NCBI RefSeq assembly: GCF_002943715.1
Contig: NZ_MQUA01000013.1
Coordinates: 2,803,501-2,867,500, forward strand
From: Polaribacter filamentus
GTDB taxonomy: Bacteria; Bacteroidota; Bacteroidia; Flavobacteriales; Flavobacteriaceae
Length of the DNA: 64,000 nt
Direction: 5' to 3'
Shown here: positions 29,584 to 39,181 of the stretch, piece by piece
How the letters are laid out: each line of letters begins with the position of its first letter
Numbering within the stretch: the stretch's first letter is position 1
The notes under the pieces: model-generated
Seen by the model: the letters and a program-made list of their open reading frames with translations, nothing else
What the model was told of the DNA's origin: nothing
Database searches by the model: none
Program-made: the position numbers and the translations under genes

Positions 29584-32330
29584 ATGTATATTATGCATAG
29601 ATTTTTTTTATAAGCTTCTTATTTATAAGCGCAATTGCCTTTTCTCAAACTAAAAAATTCACAATTAATGGTATCGTTAAATCGGAAGATGACCAAGAAC
29701 TGCTACAATCTGCAACTGTTCATCTAGAAAGAATAAAAGATAGTAGCATCGTTTCTTTTACTATTACTAGCGAAAAAGGTGTTTTTGATCTTACAGGAGA
29801 AACATCAGATTCAAAAATAAAACTAGTGGTTTCTTTTATCGGATTTAAACCATACGTGAAAATTATTGATGTTAAAAATCAAAATATTGAGACTTTATTT
29901 TTAAAAAATTCGAGCCTTCTAGACGGCGTAGTTATAAAATCTAGCGCACCAATTACGATCAAAAAAGATACCTTAGAGTTTAATGTAAAATCATTTAAGA
30001 CAAAAGCAGATGCAAATGTTGAAGATTTGCTTAAAAAATTACCTGGTTTAGAAGTCGATTTAGAGGGTAATATTACTGTAAACGGAAAATCAGTAAATAA
30101 AATATTAGTAAATGGAAAACCTTTTTTCGGGAATGATCCAACGATTACAACTAGAAATTTAACGAAAGATATTATAGAAAAAATTCAAATTACGGATACA
30201 AGAACCAATGCTGAAGCTTTTTCTGGTGAAGATGCTGATGGTGAAAATAAAACCATAAATCTTACGATAAAGAAAGAAAATAACCAAGGGTATTTTGGTA
30301 AAGTTGCAGCAGGTGCCGGTACAAACAACAGAAATGAATATGCAGGAATGATTACTCGTTTCAAACAAAGTGAACGAATTGGTATTTTAGCTGGTGGTAA
30401 TAATATTAATTCTCCTGGTTTTAGTTTTGGAAATCAGCGATTGCAATTTGGCGGAAATAGTAGAAGTTTTGGTGGCGGACAAGGCATCGTAACTTCCAAT
30501 AATTATGGTGCAAACTATATAAATTCCTTTGGGAAAATATTTGAAGTTTCTGGTGATTATTTTTACAAAAACAGTTCTTCTGATAATAAATCTACTTCTA
30601 ATAGAGAAACTTTTTTATCAGACGGAACAAGCTTCTTTAGACGTTCTGAAAATACTTCTTTAAACGATAGTGATAGTCATGATGCAAGTATCGATTTTGA
30701 AATTGAAATAGATAGTACCTTTAGAATTGATATTGAAACTGATTTGAATAGAAATTTAAACACCAACAGATTTAACAGCCAATCTGAAACTTTAAATAAT
30801 AGTAAAACCTTAACAAATGACTCTAAAATTGGATCAATAGCAGATTCTGACAGAGAAAGGTTTGACAATGAAATTAACTTAACTAAAAAATTTGGTAGCA
30901 AAGGAGCCTTTGTAAGAGTTGAATTAACTGCAAATTTAAGAAAGACTTTAACGGACGATTTTGTGAAATCAGAAACCAACATTTATGGATCAAATCCAGA
31001 TCAAATCATTAGAGATCAATATTCAGACGGAATTTCAGATATTAAAGAACTTGCTAGTCAAGTTACGTATCGCCTCCCAATTATAGCAAGAAAATTATAT
31101 TTAGATATTGATTATACTGTTGGAAACACAAAAACAACAAGTAAAAGAAGCACATTCGATTTTGACAAAACTACAAATGATTACACAAGTTTCAGCAACC
31201 TTTTAAGCACCGATTTTAAATACTCTGATAAAATAAGTAGACCGGGTGTAGAATTAGAATTTAAAAATGAAAAATGGTCAGCGTCAACAGAACTTGCCTT
31301 TAATAATAGAACGCTTGAAAACAGGGATTATTTAAGACCTGAAACAAACTTAGTAAGAGAATTTAATAATTTAGAGTATGGTTTTAGTACGCGATATCAA
31401 AAAGATAGAACAAGTCGTTATAGGCTGAGTTATAATTTTAGAAACGCAACCCCAAGTTTATCTCAATTACAACCTTTTAGAGATGAATCAAATCCTCTAA
31501 ATATCATTACGGGTAATCCTGCTTTATCGCCCTCTAAAACACATACTATTCGACTAGGTGCATCTAACTTTAATTGGCAAAGTAGAACAGGTTTTTGGTC
31601 TTATGGAAATATTTCTTTTACGAATGATAATGTTGTTGCAAATACAATTATTAATCCGAATACATTAATTAGAGAAACTAGCTATGCAAACGCAGATGGA
31701 TTTGTGAATATAAGAGGTGGCGGAAGTTATAGTTCTACAAAAAAATGGGAAGATTTTGGAAGCTTAAAAACAGAATTTAGAGTTTTTGGTGATTATAATA
31801 AAAGCATCAACTTTAATAATGGCGTACAATATTCTAGTAAAATAACCTCTATTTCTCCGAATATTGGTTTCGACTTTTCTTGGGATGGAGTAGTAACAAT
31901 AAGACCTTCTTACACGGTCTCTTTCAGTAAAAACACCTATGATATTGAAAGTTTTAGCAATAGAAATTTCACTAATCATGACGTAACAGTAGCAACGTCG
32001 ACCAATTTTTTTAAGAAAGTTGAATGGTTGAATGATGTAAATTATAATTACAATCCAAATATTGCCACTGGCTTTCAAAGAAGTGCTTGGTTTTGGAACA
32101 CTACCTTACGTTATTCTATTTTAAAGGATAATGGCGCAATTAGCCTAAGAATTTATGATATTTTAGATCAAAACACAAATGCAAGAAGAGTTGCTACTGA
32201 AGATTATATTCAGGATTCTTCAAGTACTGTTTTAAATCAATATGCAATGTTAAGTTTTACATGGAAATTTAATAGCTTAGGAAATGCTGGTTCAAAATTT
32301 GAGCCTCAAAGCAGAAGCAGACATAATTAA
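29584..32330 (+). pseudogene. TonB-dependent-receptor-like outer membrane protein, 5' frameshift
   Basis: The open frame from 29826 (GTG) gives 834 residues but lacks the signal peptide. Adding one T to the T8 run at 29602-29609 joins it to ATG at 29584 or 29593, giving FFFISFLFISAIAFSQTKKFTI, a clean signal sequence, and a carboxypeptidase-regulatory-like domain (~25-110). A plug-like region follows (VEDLLKKLPGLEVDLEGNITVNGKSV), then a long beta-barrel ending LSFTWKF. This matches Bacteroidota outer-membrane beta-barrel/TonB-receptor-like proteins. The cargo is unknown. It is intact apart from the one base. Confidence 0.82.
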
Positions 32331-32431
32331 AAAGATAGATTCACAACAATTAATTTAATGTCGAAAATTAATAATTCCATCTATTTTAAAATATGATAAA
32401 AGTCATGTATTAAAAGGTAACATTTAAAATA

Positions 32432-32831
32432 TCACCACTTAATTGAAGTAATTGTACTCCAATTTAGATTCCTCAAACTACGCTTTACTTTTTTGAGCCA
32501 TTCCAAAACACTTAGATCCTTGAAAATATCCCAACTTAATTGAGCGCCAATTACATAACCATTTGCATCGCCTTGAAATACATTATTATCATATATTTCA
32601 TAACTTCCAAAAGCCATCAATGGATTTGTTTTAGAAATACCTGTATAACTTGCAGAAATATTTGGTAAAAACATCGCATTTGTTTGATTATAATCTGCTT
32701 TTGCTTTGTTAAACTCTTGTTCAGAAATTTTAATAGCAATATTATTTTCTGATACTTTTAATAACAATGCTGCCTTTGTAATTAGCACTGTTTTTTGCGC
32801 TTGTTTAGTTAACGTAAAACTTAATAAAAAA
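32432..32831 (-). pseudogene. TolC-family efflux protein, 5' remnant
   Basis: The frame reads SFLLSFTLTKQAQKTVLITKAAL, then LKVSENNIAIKISEQEFNKAKADYNQTNAMFLPNISASYTG and IGAQLSWDIFKD, the N-terminal quarter of an outer-membrane TolC-like channel. After that the family sequence continues only in another frame (MAQKSKA, stop, FEESKLEYNYF) and ends near 32430. A frameshift, a nonsense codon and loss of the remaining two thirds show a dead gene. Confidence 0.7.
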
Positions 32832-33074
32832 GATCACATTTCTGAAATTTTTGGAGAAACTGCAACAAATGGGTCTCAAATTTTAGATATTCGTTTTGGA
32901 GGAAAACCGCTAAAAAATGTAACTTTAGGATTGGCTGTTTTAAATGTTTTTAACACTAGGTATAACAGTCATTTAAACTTTTCGTTTACAAACCAAGCAG
33001 ACTTTGGAAAAACACCAATTACAAAACTTGGCCGCAATTTCTCTGCTTTTCACAGTATACTTTTTAGCTTTTAA
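32811..33074 (+). pseudogene. C-terminal remnant of a TonB-dependent receptor
   Basis: About 87 residues (from LNKKDHISEIFGETA, through KNVTLGLAVLNVFNTRYNSHLNFSF to the terminal FHSILFSF) match the last barrel strands of a TonB receptor; the final aromatic residue is the usual outer-membrane insertion signal. There is no start or plug domain. It faces the TolC remnant across a junction near 32811-32831, so a large deletion or rearrangement is likely. A shared hairpin terminator follows. Confidence 0.7.
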
Positions 33075-33075
33075 A

Positions 33076-33116
33076 ATCCAGACCTCAAAGGTTTTAAAAA
33101 CCTTTGAGGCCTGGAT
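33076..33116. terminator. bidirectional hairpin terminator
   Basis: Two 18-base arms (ATCCAGACCTCAAAGGTT and AACCTTTGAGGCCTGGAT) with one mismatch and a 5-base loop lie between the convergent receptor remnant and the TPMT gene, with A/T-rich flanks. Confidence 0.85.
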
Positions 33117-33129
33117 TAAAATATTCTAT

Positions 33130-33720
33130 TTATTTCTTTACAAGCTTTACAAACAACTCCATTTCTTGTCTATTATGAAACGAGTTATAACATTTTGTAA
33201 AAACATCTAGTGTAAAATAAGTTTCGAAATAAGGAATATATTCTTTTCTATTTCCACCAAAAGGTGGATGATCCTCATTTAGTTTTGCATCAAAAAGCAA
33301 CCCAACCAACTTTCCTTTTTCAGTTAATAAATCATTTATTTTTGAGGCATATGTTGCTCGCAAATTAGGATTGATTGCACAGAAAAAAGTTTGCTCTATA
33401 ATTAAATCAAACTGCATTTCTAAATCAAAAAAATTGGCTTGTATTAATTGATTTGTTGGAAAAGCAGGAACTCTTTTTTTAATATTTTCAATCGCTGTTT
33501 TAGAAATATCTACAACGTAAACATTTGTAAAACCTTTATTAAAAAGATATTCTGCTTCGTGAGAATTACCTCCACCAGGAATTAGAATTTTTACTTCTTT
33601 GTTAGATAATTGATCAAAATAGGTTTTTAATGGCGGCGAAATTTCACCCAAATCCCATCCAATTTTATTGCCCTTGTACTTATTATCCCAAAAATCCTCG
33701 GTTAAATCTATCATGTACAA
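33130..33720 (-). CDS. TPMT-family methyltransferase
   Basis: A 196-residue SAM-dependent methyltransferase of the thiopurine S-methyltransferase fold. Seen are FWDNKYKGNKIGWDLGEISPPL at the start, IPGGGNSHEAEYL (motif I), VYVVDISKTAI, FDLIIEQTFFCAINP and a C-terminal ELFVKLVKK. Bacterial members methylate thiols, selenium or tellurium compounds, or halides; the substrate is not readable. The thioredoxin gene lies 52 bases upstream on the same strand. Confidence 0.88.
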   Translation of the reverse strand: MYMIDLTEDFWDNKYKGNKIGWDLGEISPPLKTYFDQLSNKEVKILIPGGGNSHEAEYLFNKGFTNVYVVDISKTAIENIKKRVPAFPTNQLIQANFFDLEMQFDLIIEQTFFCAINPNLRATYASKINDLLTEKGKLVGLLFDAKLNEDHPPFGGNRKEYIPYFETYFTLDVFTKCYNSFHNRQEMELFVKLVKK

Positions 33721-33772
33721 CTAAATTAATAAAAGAATCAACTGTAAAAATACAAGTGATTTTTGACTGAAA

Positions 33773-34069
33773 TTAACTAAAACTATTTATAATTGAAACT
33801 AAATCCTTTTTTTGGACAACTCCAGATTGTTTCCAAACTTGTTTGCCTGACTTATACAAAATTAAAGTTGGTACACCTCTAACTTGATATTTAGCTGCCA
33901 ACGGTTGGTTTTTATCAACATCAATTTTAATAATTGACACTTTATCACCAAGAACATCTTTTACTTCTTTTAAAATCGGACTCATCATTTTACAAGGTCC
34001 GCACCATTCAGCAAAAAAATCTACTAATACTGGTTTATCTTGCTGTATGATTTCTAAAAATTTGCTCAT
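33773..34069 (-). CDS. thioredoxin
   Basis: A 98-residue thioredoxin with the active site WCGPC in LVDFFAEWCGPCKMMSP, the cis-Pro segment VRGVPTLILYKSG and the usual length. I chose MSKFLEII at 34069: the longer reading from 34114 adds 15 residues that come from the 3' end of the upstream cytochrome remnant. It is a cytoplasmic disulfide reductase, probably serving redox balance in this small redox-related group. Confidence 0.93.
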   Translation of the reverse strand: MSKFLEIIQQDKPVLVDFFAEWCGPCKMMSPILKEVKDVLGDKVSIIKIDVDKNQPLAAKYQVRGVPTLILYKSGKQVWKQSGVVQKKDLVSIINSFS

Positions 34070-34085
34070 GTCTAAGAATATTTTA

Positions 34086-34253
34086 TTAAGTTGTAGTAGG
34101 ACTGTGACAAACATAACAGTTCTTTTGCATTAACTTTTTACCTGTATAATCTTGCGCGTTTAAAACTGTTTTTTTTGCATCATAAAATGGCTTTTGAGCA
34201 TCTTTACAACTAGATAAGAAATCAAATACAATTAAAAGAGTAACTGTTTTCAT
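34086..34253 (-). pseudogene. truncated heme-binding lipoprotein (cytochrome c type)
   Basis: A 55-codon frame: MKTVTLLIVFDFLSSCKDAQ is a lipoprotein signal with lipobox LSSC, followed by DYTGKKLMQKNCYVCHSPTTT with the heme c motif CYVCH. The protein stops five residues after the motif, whereas relatives continue for ~80 residues including the axial Met. Loss of the 3' part placed the thioredoxin start 16 bases after the stop. It is probably a deletion remnant rather than a functional mini-cytochrome. Confidence 0.65.
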
Positions 34254-34304
34254 CTTTCTTTTTACAAAAATAAGATGTATTTAATTAATATACGGATACT
34301 TATG

Positions 34305-34934
34305 TTACAATTCTAAAACTTTAATACTATTTCTAAAAAGCTGAATTTTACTTTCATTTTCAAGCTTTTTTAGAAGCTTAGAAATAACGACTCTAGAAGT
34401 ATGTAAATCCTCCGAAATTTGTTTGTGGGTTAATTGTAAAACATCACTACGGGTAACCATTGCTTTGTCTTTTAGATATTTAAAAAGGCGTTCATCCATT
34501 TTTAAAAGAGCAATCGTATCTACCGCATCTAAAAGTTCATCCATTCTATTATGATAACTTTGCAAAATATAAGATTGCCAGGTTTTATAAGCGCTTAACC
34601 ATTCTGCCATTTTTTCTTTTGGCAACAAAAGTATTTCTACATCTGTCTCTGCTAAAGCTCTAATTTTACTTTTAGTTTGCCTAATGCAACAAGAAAGTGT
34701 CATGGCACAAGTATCTCCTTTTTCTAAATAATACAACACCAATTCATCACCATTTTCATCTTCTCGTAAAATCTTGATGGCTCCGTTAAGTAATAATGGC
34801 ATTGTTTTGATATAATCTCCTATTTCAATTATTGTTGTATCAGCAACAAACTCTTTGTAAACACCTATTTGTTTTATTTCGTCGATAAGGGCGTCTTCAA
34901 ATAAATATCCAAAATTAACATTAAACTGATTCAT
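34305..34934 (-). CDS. Crp/Fnr family transcriptional regulator
   Basis: A 209-residue regulator with an N-terminal cyclic-nucleotide-binding-like beta roll (residues ~20-120, KTMPLLLNGAIKILREDENGDELVLYYLEKGD) and a C-terminal winged helix (LTHKQISEDLHTSRVVISKLLKKLENE). Cysteines in CAMTLSCCIRQ could sense redox state, but a 4Fe-4S pattern like Fnr is not seen. The IS982 element sits 20 bases upstream of its start, so the native promoter is displaced. Neighbouring redox genes suggest a redox or stress regulon. Confidence 0.9.
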   Translation of the reverse strand: MNQFNVNFGYLFEDALIDEIKQIGVYKEFVADTTIIEIGDYIKTMPLLLNGAIKILREDENGDELVLYYLEKGDTCAMTLSCCIRQTKSKIRALAETDVEILLLPKEKMAEWLSAYKTWQSYILQSYHNRMDELLDAVDTIALLKMDERLFKYLKDKAMVTRSDVLQLTHKQISEDLHTSRVVISKLLKKLENESKIQLFRNSIKVLEL

Positions 34935-34946
34935 TAAGCGTGTTTT

Positions 34947-34953
34947 ATTATTA
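34947..34953. repeat. target-site duplication, left copy (ATTATTA)
   Basis: Seven bases directly before the IS left end, matched exactly at 35936-35942 after the right end. Confidence 0.88.
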
Positions 34954-34967
34954 ACCCGTTGTGCATT
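34954..34967 (+). repeat. IS982 left terminal inverted repeat
   Basis: ACCCGTTGTGCATT, the exact complement of the right end at 35922-35935. Confidence 0.92.
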
Positions 34968-35043
34968 ATAAATAGTTAAAAAAAGTTATTCATTTGACTA
35001 TTAAAAGTCGTATATTTAATTGACAATCAATCGATTAAATACG

Positions 35044-35922
35044 ATGAATAACTTTAGAGCAAATTACGATAAAATTTTAGAAGTCTTAGCCACAATTACA
35101 GAAAAGGAACAATTTTTACGTCAAAACAGGAAACCAAAACTAAAAGACATTGAATTAATCGCTATGAATTTAACAGCAGAATATATGGGTATAGACAGTG
35201 AATGTCAGTTGTTTCGGGATATTCCAGAATATTTGTTTGCTAAAATAGAGCGATCAGTTTACAATAAACGGAAGCGAAAATTATTTTTTGCCATTGAATT
35301 TATAAGAACTCAACTCTCCAATAAGTTCACGGAGTTTGAAAACTATTATGTAGTAGATAGTATGCCTTTGGAGATTGTAAAACTCTCAAGAAGCGGGAGA
35401 AGTAAAGTTTGTAAAGAGTACTTTTATTCAGCCCCAAATAGAGGTTATTGTGCTAGTCAAAACATGCATTATTATGGCTATAAAATACATGCTGTTTGTT
35501 CTATTGATGGCGTGTTTAAAAGTTTTGATATTAGCAAAGCTTCTGTACATGATATTCATTATTTAAAAGACATTAAAAATCAGTTTAATAACTGTGTGGT
35601 TTTAGGGGACAAAGGATACCTAAGTGCTGACTATCAGTTAGATTTATTTGAGAGTAAACAAATTAAATTAGAAGTTCCAATGCGTAAAAATCAACAGAAT
35701 TACAAAAAACAAACGTATATTTTTAGGAAGAAAAGAAAACGAATTGAGACCTTGTTTTCTCAACTTTGTGACCAGTTTAAAATACGGAATAATTATGCGA
35801 AAACTTTTGAAGGTTTTAAGACAAGAATTCTCTCAAAATTAACAGCACTAACTATCATTCAATACATTAACAAATTTGTTTTTAATAGGAATATAAACAA
35901 TTTAAAAGTCAATATTGTTTAA
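35044..35922 (+). CDS. IS982-family transposase
   Basis: A 292-residue DDE transposase that cuts and pastes the element. Seen are YYVVDSMPLEIVK (first catalytic Asp), YGYKIHAVCSIDGVFKSF, VVLGDKGYLSADYQ (second Asp) and KKRKRIETLFSQLCDQF (Glu). I chose ATG at 35044 rather than the TTG at 35020 because relatives begin MNNFRANY-like. The stop TAA overlaps the right inverted repeat by one base. The frame is intact. Confidence 0.94.
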   Translation: MNNFRANYDKILEVLATITEKEQFLRQNRKPKLKDIELIAMNLTAEYMGIDSECQLFRDIPEYLFAKIERSVYNKRKRKLFFAIEFIRTQLSNKFTEFENYYVVDSMPLEIVKLSRSGRSKVCKEYFYSAPNRGYCASQNMHYYGYKIHAVCSIDGVFKSFDISKASVHDIHYLKDIKNQFNNCVVLGDKGYLSADYQLDLFESKQIKLEVPMRKNQQNYKKQTYIFRKKRKRIETLFSQLCDQFKIRNNYAKTFEGFKTRILSKLTALTIIQYINKFVFNRNINNLKVNIV

Positions 35923-35935
35923 ATGCACAACGGGT
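35922..35935 (-). repeat. IS982 right terminal inverted repeat
   Basis: AATGCACAACGGGT, complement of the left end; the second copy of ATTATTA follows at 35936-35942. Confidence 0.92.
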
Positions 35936-36161
35936 ATTATTAGAATGATTTCGATAAAATTAAGCAAAGAAAGTCTAATAATAAAGTGAATCTAAATTAG
36001 ATTGAAGTACACAATTAATTCTTAAGTTTATAGCTATTCATCAAAAGAAAAACAGCTACAACTAAACCAATAACCACCAAACAAGCACACCAATCATTAT
36101 TGTGCCGTTGATCCAAGAAACTAGAGGTGAATTTAAGTAATTTATCCTTTTCTGTTTTTAA

Positions 36162-36563
36162 ATTATAAAATTAACAACTCGTATTCTTATAAAATTACTT
36201 CCAAGATTACAAAAAGAAAATCCGAATGCAATTAGTTTTGAGCTTCATTACCCAGAAACAAAAGCACAAAGTATTTATGTAGAAATTTCTTAAAGAAAAC
36301 GGTTGTTTTATGATGCTGATTTTCGTTTTTTTAATCAAAACTTCTTATAAGAAATAGAAACTGAAGCTATTTATAGCAAGTACGAAAAGGCTATAATTCT
36401 GGATGAAATAGTAAGGATGAATTATGACATTTATATTGATACAACTGGAGGAATTGTCGGAAAAATTATCGCTTTTATTGCTAGTTTACTATCTGCAAGT
36501 TTACCCGTTACTGGCATATTATTATGGTACGGCAGAACATATAAAAAAAAATACTTCTATTGA
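36162..36563 (+). pseudogene. PepSY-associated membrane protein, C-terminal remnant
   Basis: One continuous frame gives LPRLQKENPNAISFELHYPE and TKAQSIYVEIS, a stop, FYDADFRFFNQNF, a second stop, then NYDIYIDTTGGIVGKIIAFI and ASLPVTGILLWYGR. This is the end of a PepSY_TM protein, a family tied to siderophore and iron uptake. Two nonsense codons in one otherwise preserved frame, and the absence of the first ~200 residues, show a dead gene. It lies just beyond the IS element. Confidence 0.78.
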
Positions 36564-36725
36564 AAACTAAAATTTCTAAAATCGGTTTTTTTCATCATCT
36601 TTATAACTTTAAAATAATTTGAATGTTTCTTGATTTTTGTCTGTCAAAATTTAATGAAAAAACAAAAAAGCTGATCATATAGAAAACAATCATTTTAGAA
36701 AATTTAACACTCTTATAAATAAATA

Positions 36726-37919
36726 TTGAATTTCTGCTCAAATACAAATAGCGCATTATTCTTTTCTTCAGTTGATAAAATTTCTGATGAAATCTGGCGC
36801 AATCTTGATTGTGAAAGTAACGTTTATTTTCATCGAAGTTTTTTAAAAGCGATTGAAGAAAATCATCCTGACATCATTTTTTCTTACATTATTTTAATTG
36901 ATAAGGATAAAAAACCAATCGCGTTTGCTTCCATTCAAATTGTTGATTTTTATATCGATACCATCAAAAATGATATTGAAATTTTAATACGAAAATTAAA
37001 AAATATAGGAAGAAAGTTTCATATCATTCCAGATAAAAAACCGCTAAAATTATTAATTTGCGGTAATACCTTTGTTAGCGGGGAACATGGAATTTTTATC
37101 AAACAAAAGCAAGATAAAAAACTCCTAATTAAAAAATTAGCGAAAGCAATTTTACATTTTTCAAATGCTGATAAAAAACTAAAAATTGATGCTTTTCTAT
37201 TAAAGGATTTTATAAACGAATCGCTTTTAATTACCGATGAATTGAAAGACTTTAATTACCATCCTTTTTCTGTAGAACCAAATATGGTTTTAACTTTGGA
37301 TGAAAATTGGCAAAATTTTGATGATTATTTAGCATCAATGAAAACCAAATTTAGAGTAAAAGCACGCAAAGCGCATAAGCAAAGTGCCGCTATAACAATT
37401 GAAGAAGTAACCAAAGAAGACCTAGTAAATCAATTGCCAGAAATGACTGCTTTGTATAAAAAAGTAGCTTCGAATGCCGATTTTAATTTGGGCAATTTTA
37501 ATTTGGAAACCTATACAAACCTCAAAGAAAAGTTTGGCGAAAACTATATTTTAAAAACCTATTGGTTAAACCATAAAATCGTTGGTTTTATATCCGGGGT
37601 TATCAATCAAAATTCTTTAGATGCACATTTTGTTGGTATTGACTACGAACTAAATAGAGAGTATGCAATTTACCAAAGAATGTTATACGATTATATCGAA
37701 ATTGCCATCAGTAAAAGATTAAAAACCATCAATTTTGGCAGAACTGCCAGCGAAATTAAAAGTTCAGTTGGTGCAGAACCAAGAGATTTAACCATGTATT
37801 TTCGTCACAAAAAAAGCATCACAAACAGAATTTTAAAGCTATTTTTGCAACGTATACAACCTACGCCTTTTCATCAAAAATTTCCATTTAAAAACGCAAA
37901 CAATCCCAATGAAGAATAG
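36726..37919 (+). CDS. GNAT-type acyltransferase (peptidogalycan/FemAB-like)
   Basis: A 397-residue protein with two acyltransferase-like halves. The C-half (MKTKFRVKARKAHKQS, WLNHKIVGFISGVINQNSLDAHFVGIDYELN, INFGRTASEIKSSVGAEP) fits the Acetyltransf_6/FemAB-like group that adds acyl or aminoacyl groups. The substrate is unknown. It begins with TTG at 36726, the first possible start after a stop in frame. It overlaps the thioesterase gene by 11 bases, suggesting a link to acyl-CoA metabolism. Confidence 0.75.
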   Translation: MNFCSNTNSALFFSSVDKISDEIWRNLDCESNVYFHRSFLKAIEENHPDIIFSYIILIDKDKKPIAFASIQIVDFYIDTIKNDIEILIRKLKNIGRKFHIIPDKKPLKLLICGNTFVSGEHGIFIKQKQDKKLLIKKLAKAILHFSNADKKLKIDAFLLKDFINESLLITDELKDFNYHPFSVEPNMVLTLDENWQNFDDYLASMKTKFRVKARKAHKQSAAITIEEVTKEDLVNQLPEMTALYKKVASNADFNLGNFNLETYTNLKEKFGENYILKTYWLNHKIVGFISGVINQNSLDAHFVGIDYELNREYAIYQRMLYDYIEIAISKRLKTINFGRTASEIKSSVGAEPRDLTMYFRHKKSITNRILKLFLQRIQPTPFHQKFPFKNANNPNEE

Positions 37920-38772
37920 CAAAGAGCTTATAGATCTTTTAAATTTAAAAAAAATTAATAACAATACCTTTTCTGGGGATAGTGTTACAATTGGTAGTCC
38001 TAATGTTTTTGGAGGTCAGGTTTTAGCGCAGGCTGTAAACGCGGCATATAGAACAATTTCGGAGAATCGTTTTTTACATTCATTGCATTCTTACTTTCTA
38101 GAAGCGGGCGATTTAACGATTCCTATAAACTACCATGTTGAAGAAATTAGAGATGGTGGTAGTTTTTCCACTAGAAGAGTAACCGCGAAACAAAATGATA
38201 AAACTATATTTATTTTGTCTGCTTCTTTTCACAAAAAAGAAGATGGTTTTGAGCATCAAACAGCAATGAGAAGCAACATAAAACAACCAGAAGAATTAGT
38301 AAGCTGGGAAGATATGGTTGCTCAATTTGGAGATTTTTTACCAAAACGAATCAAGCATTTTTTAAGTATTGAGCGTCCAATAGATTTCAAACCTGTTCGA
38401 GTTCCTAATCCTTTAGAACCAGAAAACTTACCGGCTAAAGAAGAGATTTGGTTTAAATTAAAAGGCGATATCCCTAAAATGGATTTGCGTTTAAAACATC
38501 AAATATTAACCTATATTTCGGATTATAATATACTAAACGCGGCCTTTAACCCAAATGCAAAAGAACATAATTTTGGCAATACACAAACGGCAAGTTTAGA
38601 CCATTCTATGTGGTTTTTTAGAGATTTTGAGTTTAATGATTGGATGTTGTTTTCTGCCGAATCCCCAAATACTTTTGGAGCAAGAGGTTTAAGTAAAGGT
38701 AATATTTATACAAGAAAAGGTAAATTAATTGCTTCTTTTGCGCAAGAAGGTTTAATGAGACCGAAGAAATAG
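37909..38772 (+). CDS. tesB: acyl-CoA thioesterase II
   Basis: A 287-residue double hotdog thioesterase that frees fatty acids from acyl-CoA. Seen are VFGGQVLAQAVNAAYRTI, LHSLHSYFLEAGDLTIPI, ISDYNILNAAFN, SLDHSMWFFRDF and the C-terminal YTRKGKLIASFAQEGLMRP. The length is normal for TesB. Translation is coupled to the upstream acyltransferase. Confidence 0.94.
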   Translation: MKNSKELIDLLNLKKINNNTFSGDSVTIGSPNVFGGQVLAQAVNAAYRTISENRFLHSLHSYFLEAGDLTIPINYHVEEIRDGGSFSTRRVTAKQNDKTIFILSASFHKKEDGFEHQTAMRSNIKQPEELVSWEDMVAQFGDFLPKRIKHFLSIERPIDFKPVRVPNPLEPENLPAKEEIWFKLKGDIPKMDLRLKHQILTYISDYNILNAAFNPNAKEHNFGNTQTASLDHSMWFFRDFEFNDWMLFSAESPNTFGARGLSKGNIYTRKGKLIASFAQEGLMRPKK

Positions 38773-38780
38773 TAAGCAGC

Positions 38781-38810
38781 AGTAGCAGTAGCAGTAGCAG
38801 TAGCAGTAGC
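38781..38810 (+). repeat. hexanucleotide microsatellite (AGTAGC)5
   Basis: Five perfect tandem copies of AGTAGC with a partial unit before them, 9 bases after the tesB stop and 22 bases before the SdpI-family start. Its GC-richer pattern stands out from the surroundings. Confidence 0.95.
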
Positions 38811-38832
38811 AAAATTAAAAAACTTAGAATAG

Positions 38833-39180
38833 ATGAATCCAGTTACATACGTTTTAACCACAAATGGTTTATTATTTTTATTGAGTATTATTTTTTGGAA
38901 ATTTCCGCCAAAAAAAATCAACAAAATATATGGTTACAGAACTTTCAAAGCAATGCTAAATGAAGATATTTGGAGCTTCGCTAACAGCACATTTAACAAA
39001 AATTTTCTTATTTACGCAGGTATTTCCTTTTTAGCTGCTCTAATTTTAGCCTCTATTTCTGTGCAAGAATTAACTTGGCAGCCTATGATTTTAGTTATGT
39101 TATCACTTCTTGTAAGTGTTATAAAAACAGAAAAATCTTTATCTGATAATTTTACCGAAGAAGGTGACAGGAAAAAATAG
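38833..39180 (+). CDS. SdpI-family membrane protein
   Basis: A 115-residue protein with three helices and the motif FPPKKINKIYGYRTFKAMLNEDIW typical of SdpI/YhfL-like proteins. In Bacillus the relative gives immunity to the SdpC killing peptide; in most bacteria, including here, the role is unknown. A microsatellite lies just upstream. It ends one base from the convergent TonB receptor gene. Confidence 0.85.
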   Translation: MNPVTYVLTTNGLLFLLSIIFWKFPPKKINKIYGYRTFKAMLNEDIWSFANSTFNKNFLIYAGISFLAALILASISVQELTWQPMILVMLSLLVSVIKTEKSLSDNFTEEGDRKK

Positions 39181-39181
39181 T

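Larger units (their letters stand above)
34954..35935 (+). mobile_element. IS982-family insertion sequence, complete
   Basis: The element is 982 bases long by my count, bounded by 14-base perfect inverted ends (ACCCGTTGTGCATT at 34954-34967, complement at 35922-35935) and flanked by the 7-base duplication ATTATTA. It carries one intact transposase gene. Matching ends and duplication point to a recent, possibly active insertion. It separates the Crp/Fnr gene from its upstream region. Confidence 0.93.

Noticed and set aside
35998..36165. Minus-strand frame ending CACLVVIGLVVAVFLLMNSYKLKN
   Set aside because: One membrane helix but no start codon or known family; it may be a remnant, too weak to list.
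38776..38810. CRISPR-like repeats
   Set aside because: Simple tandem hexamers without spacers.
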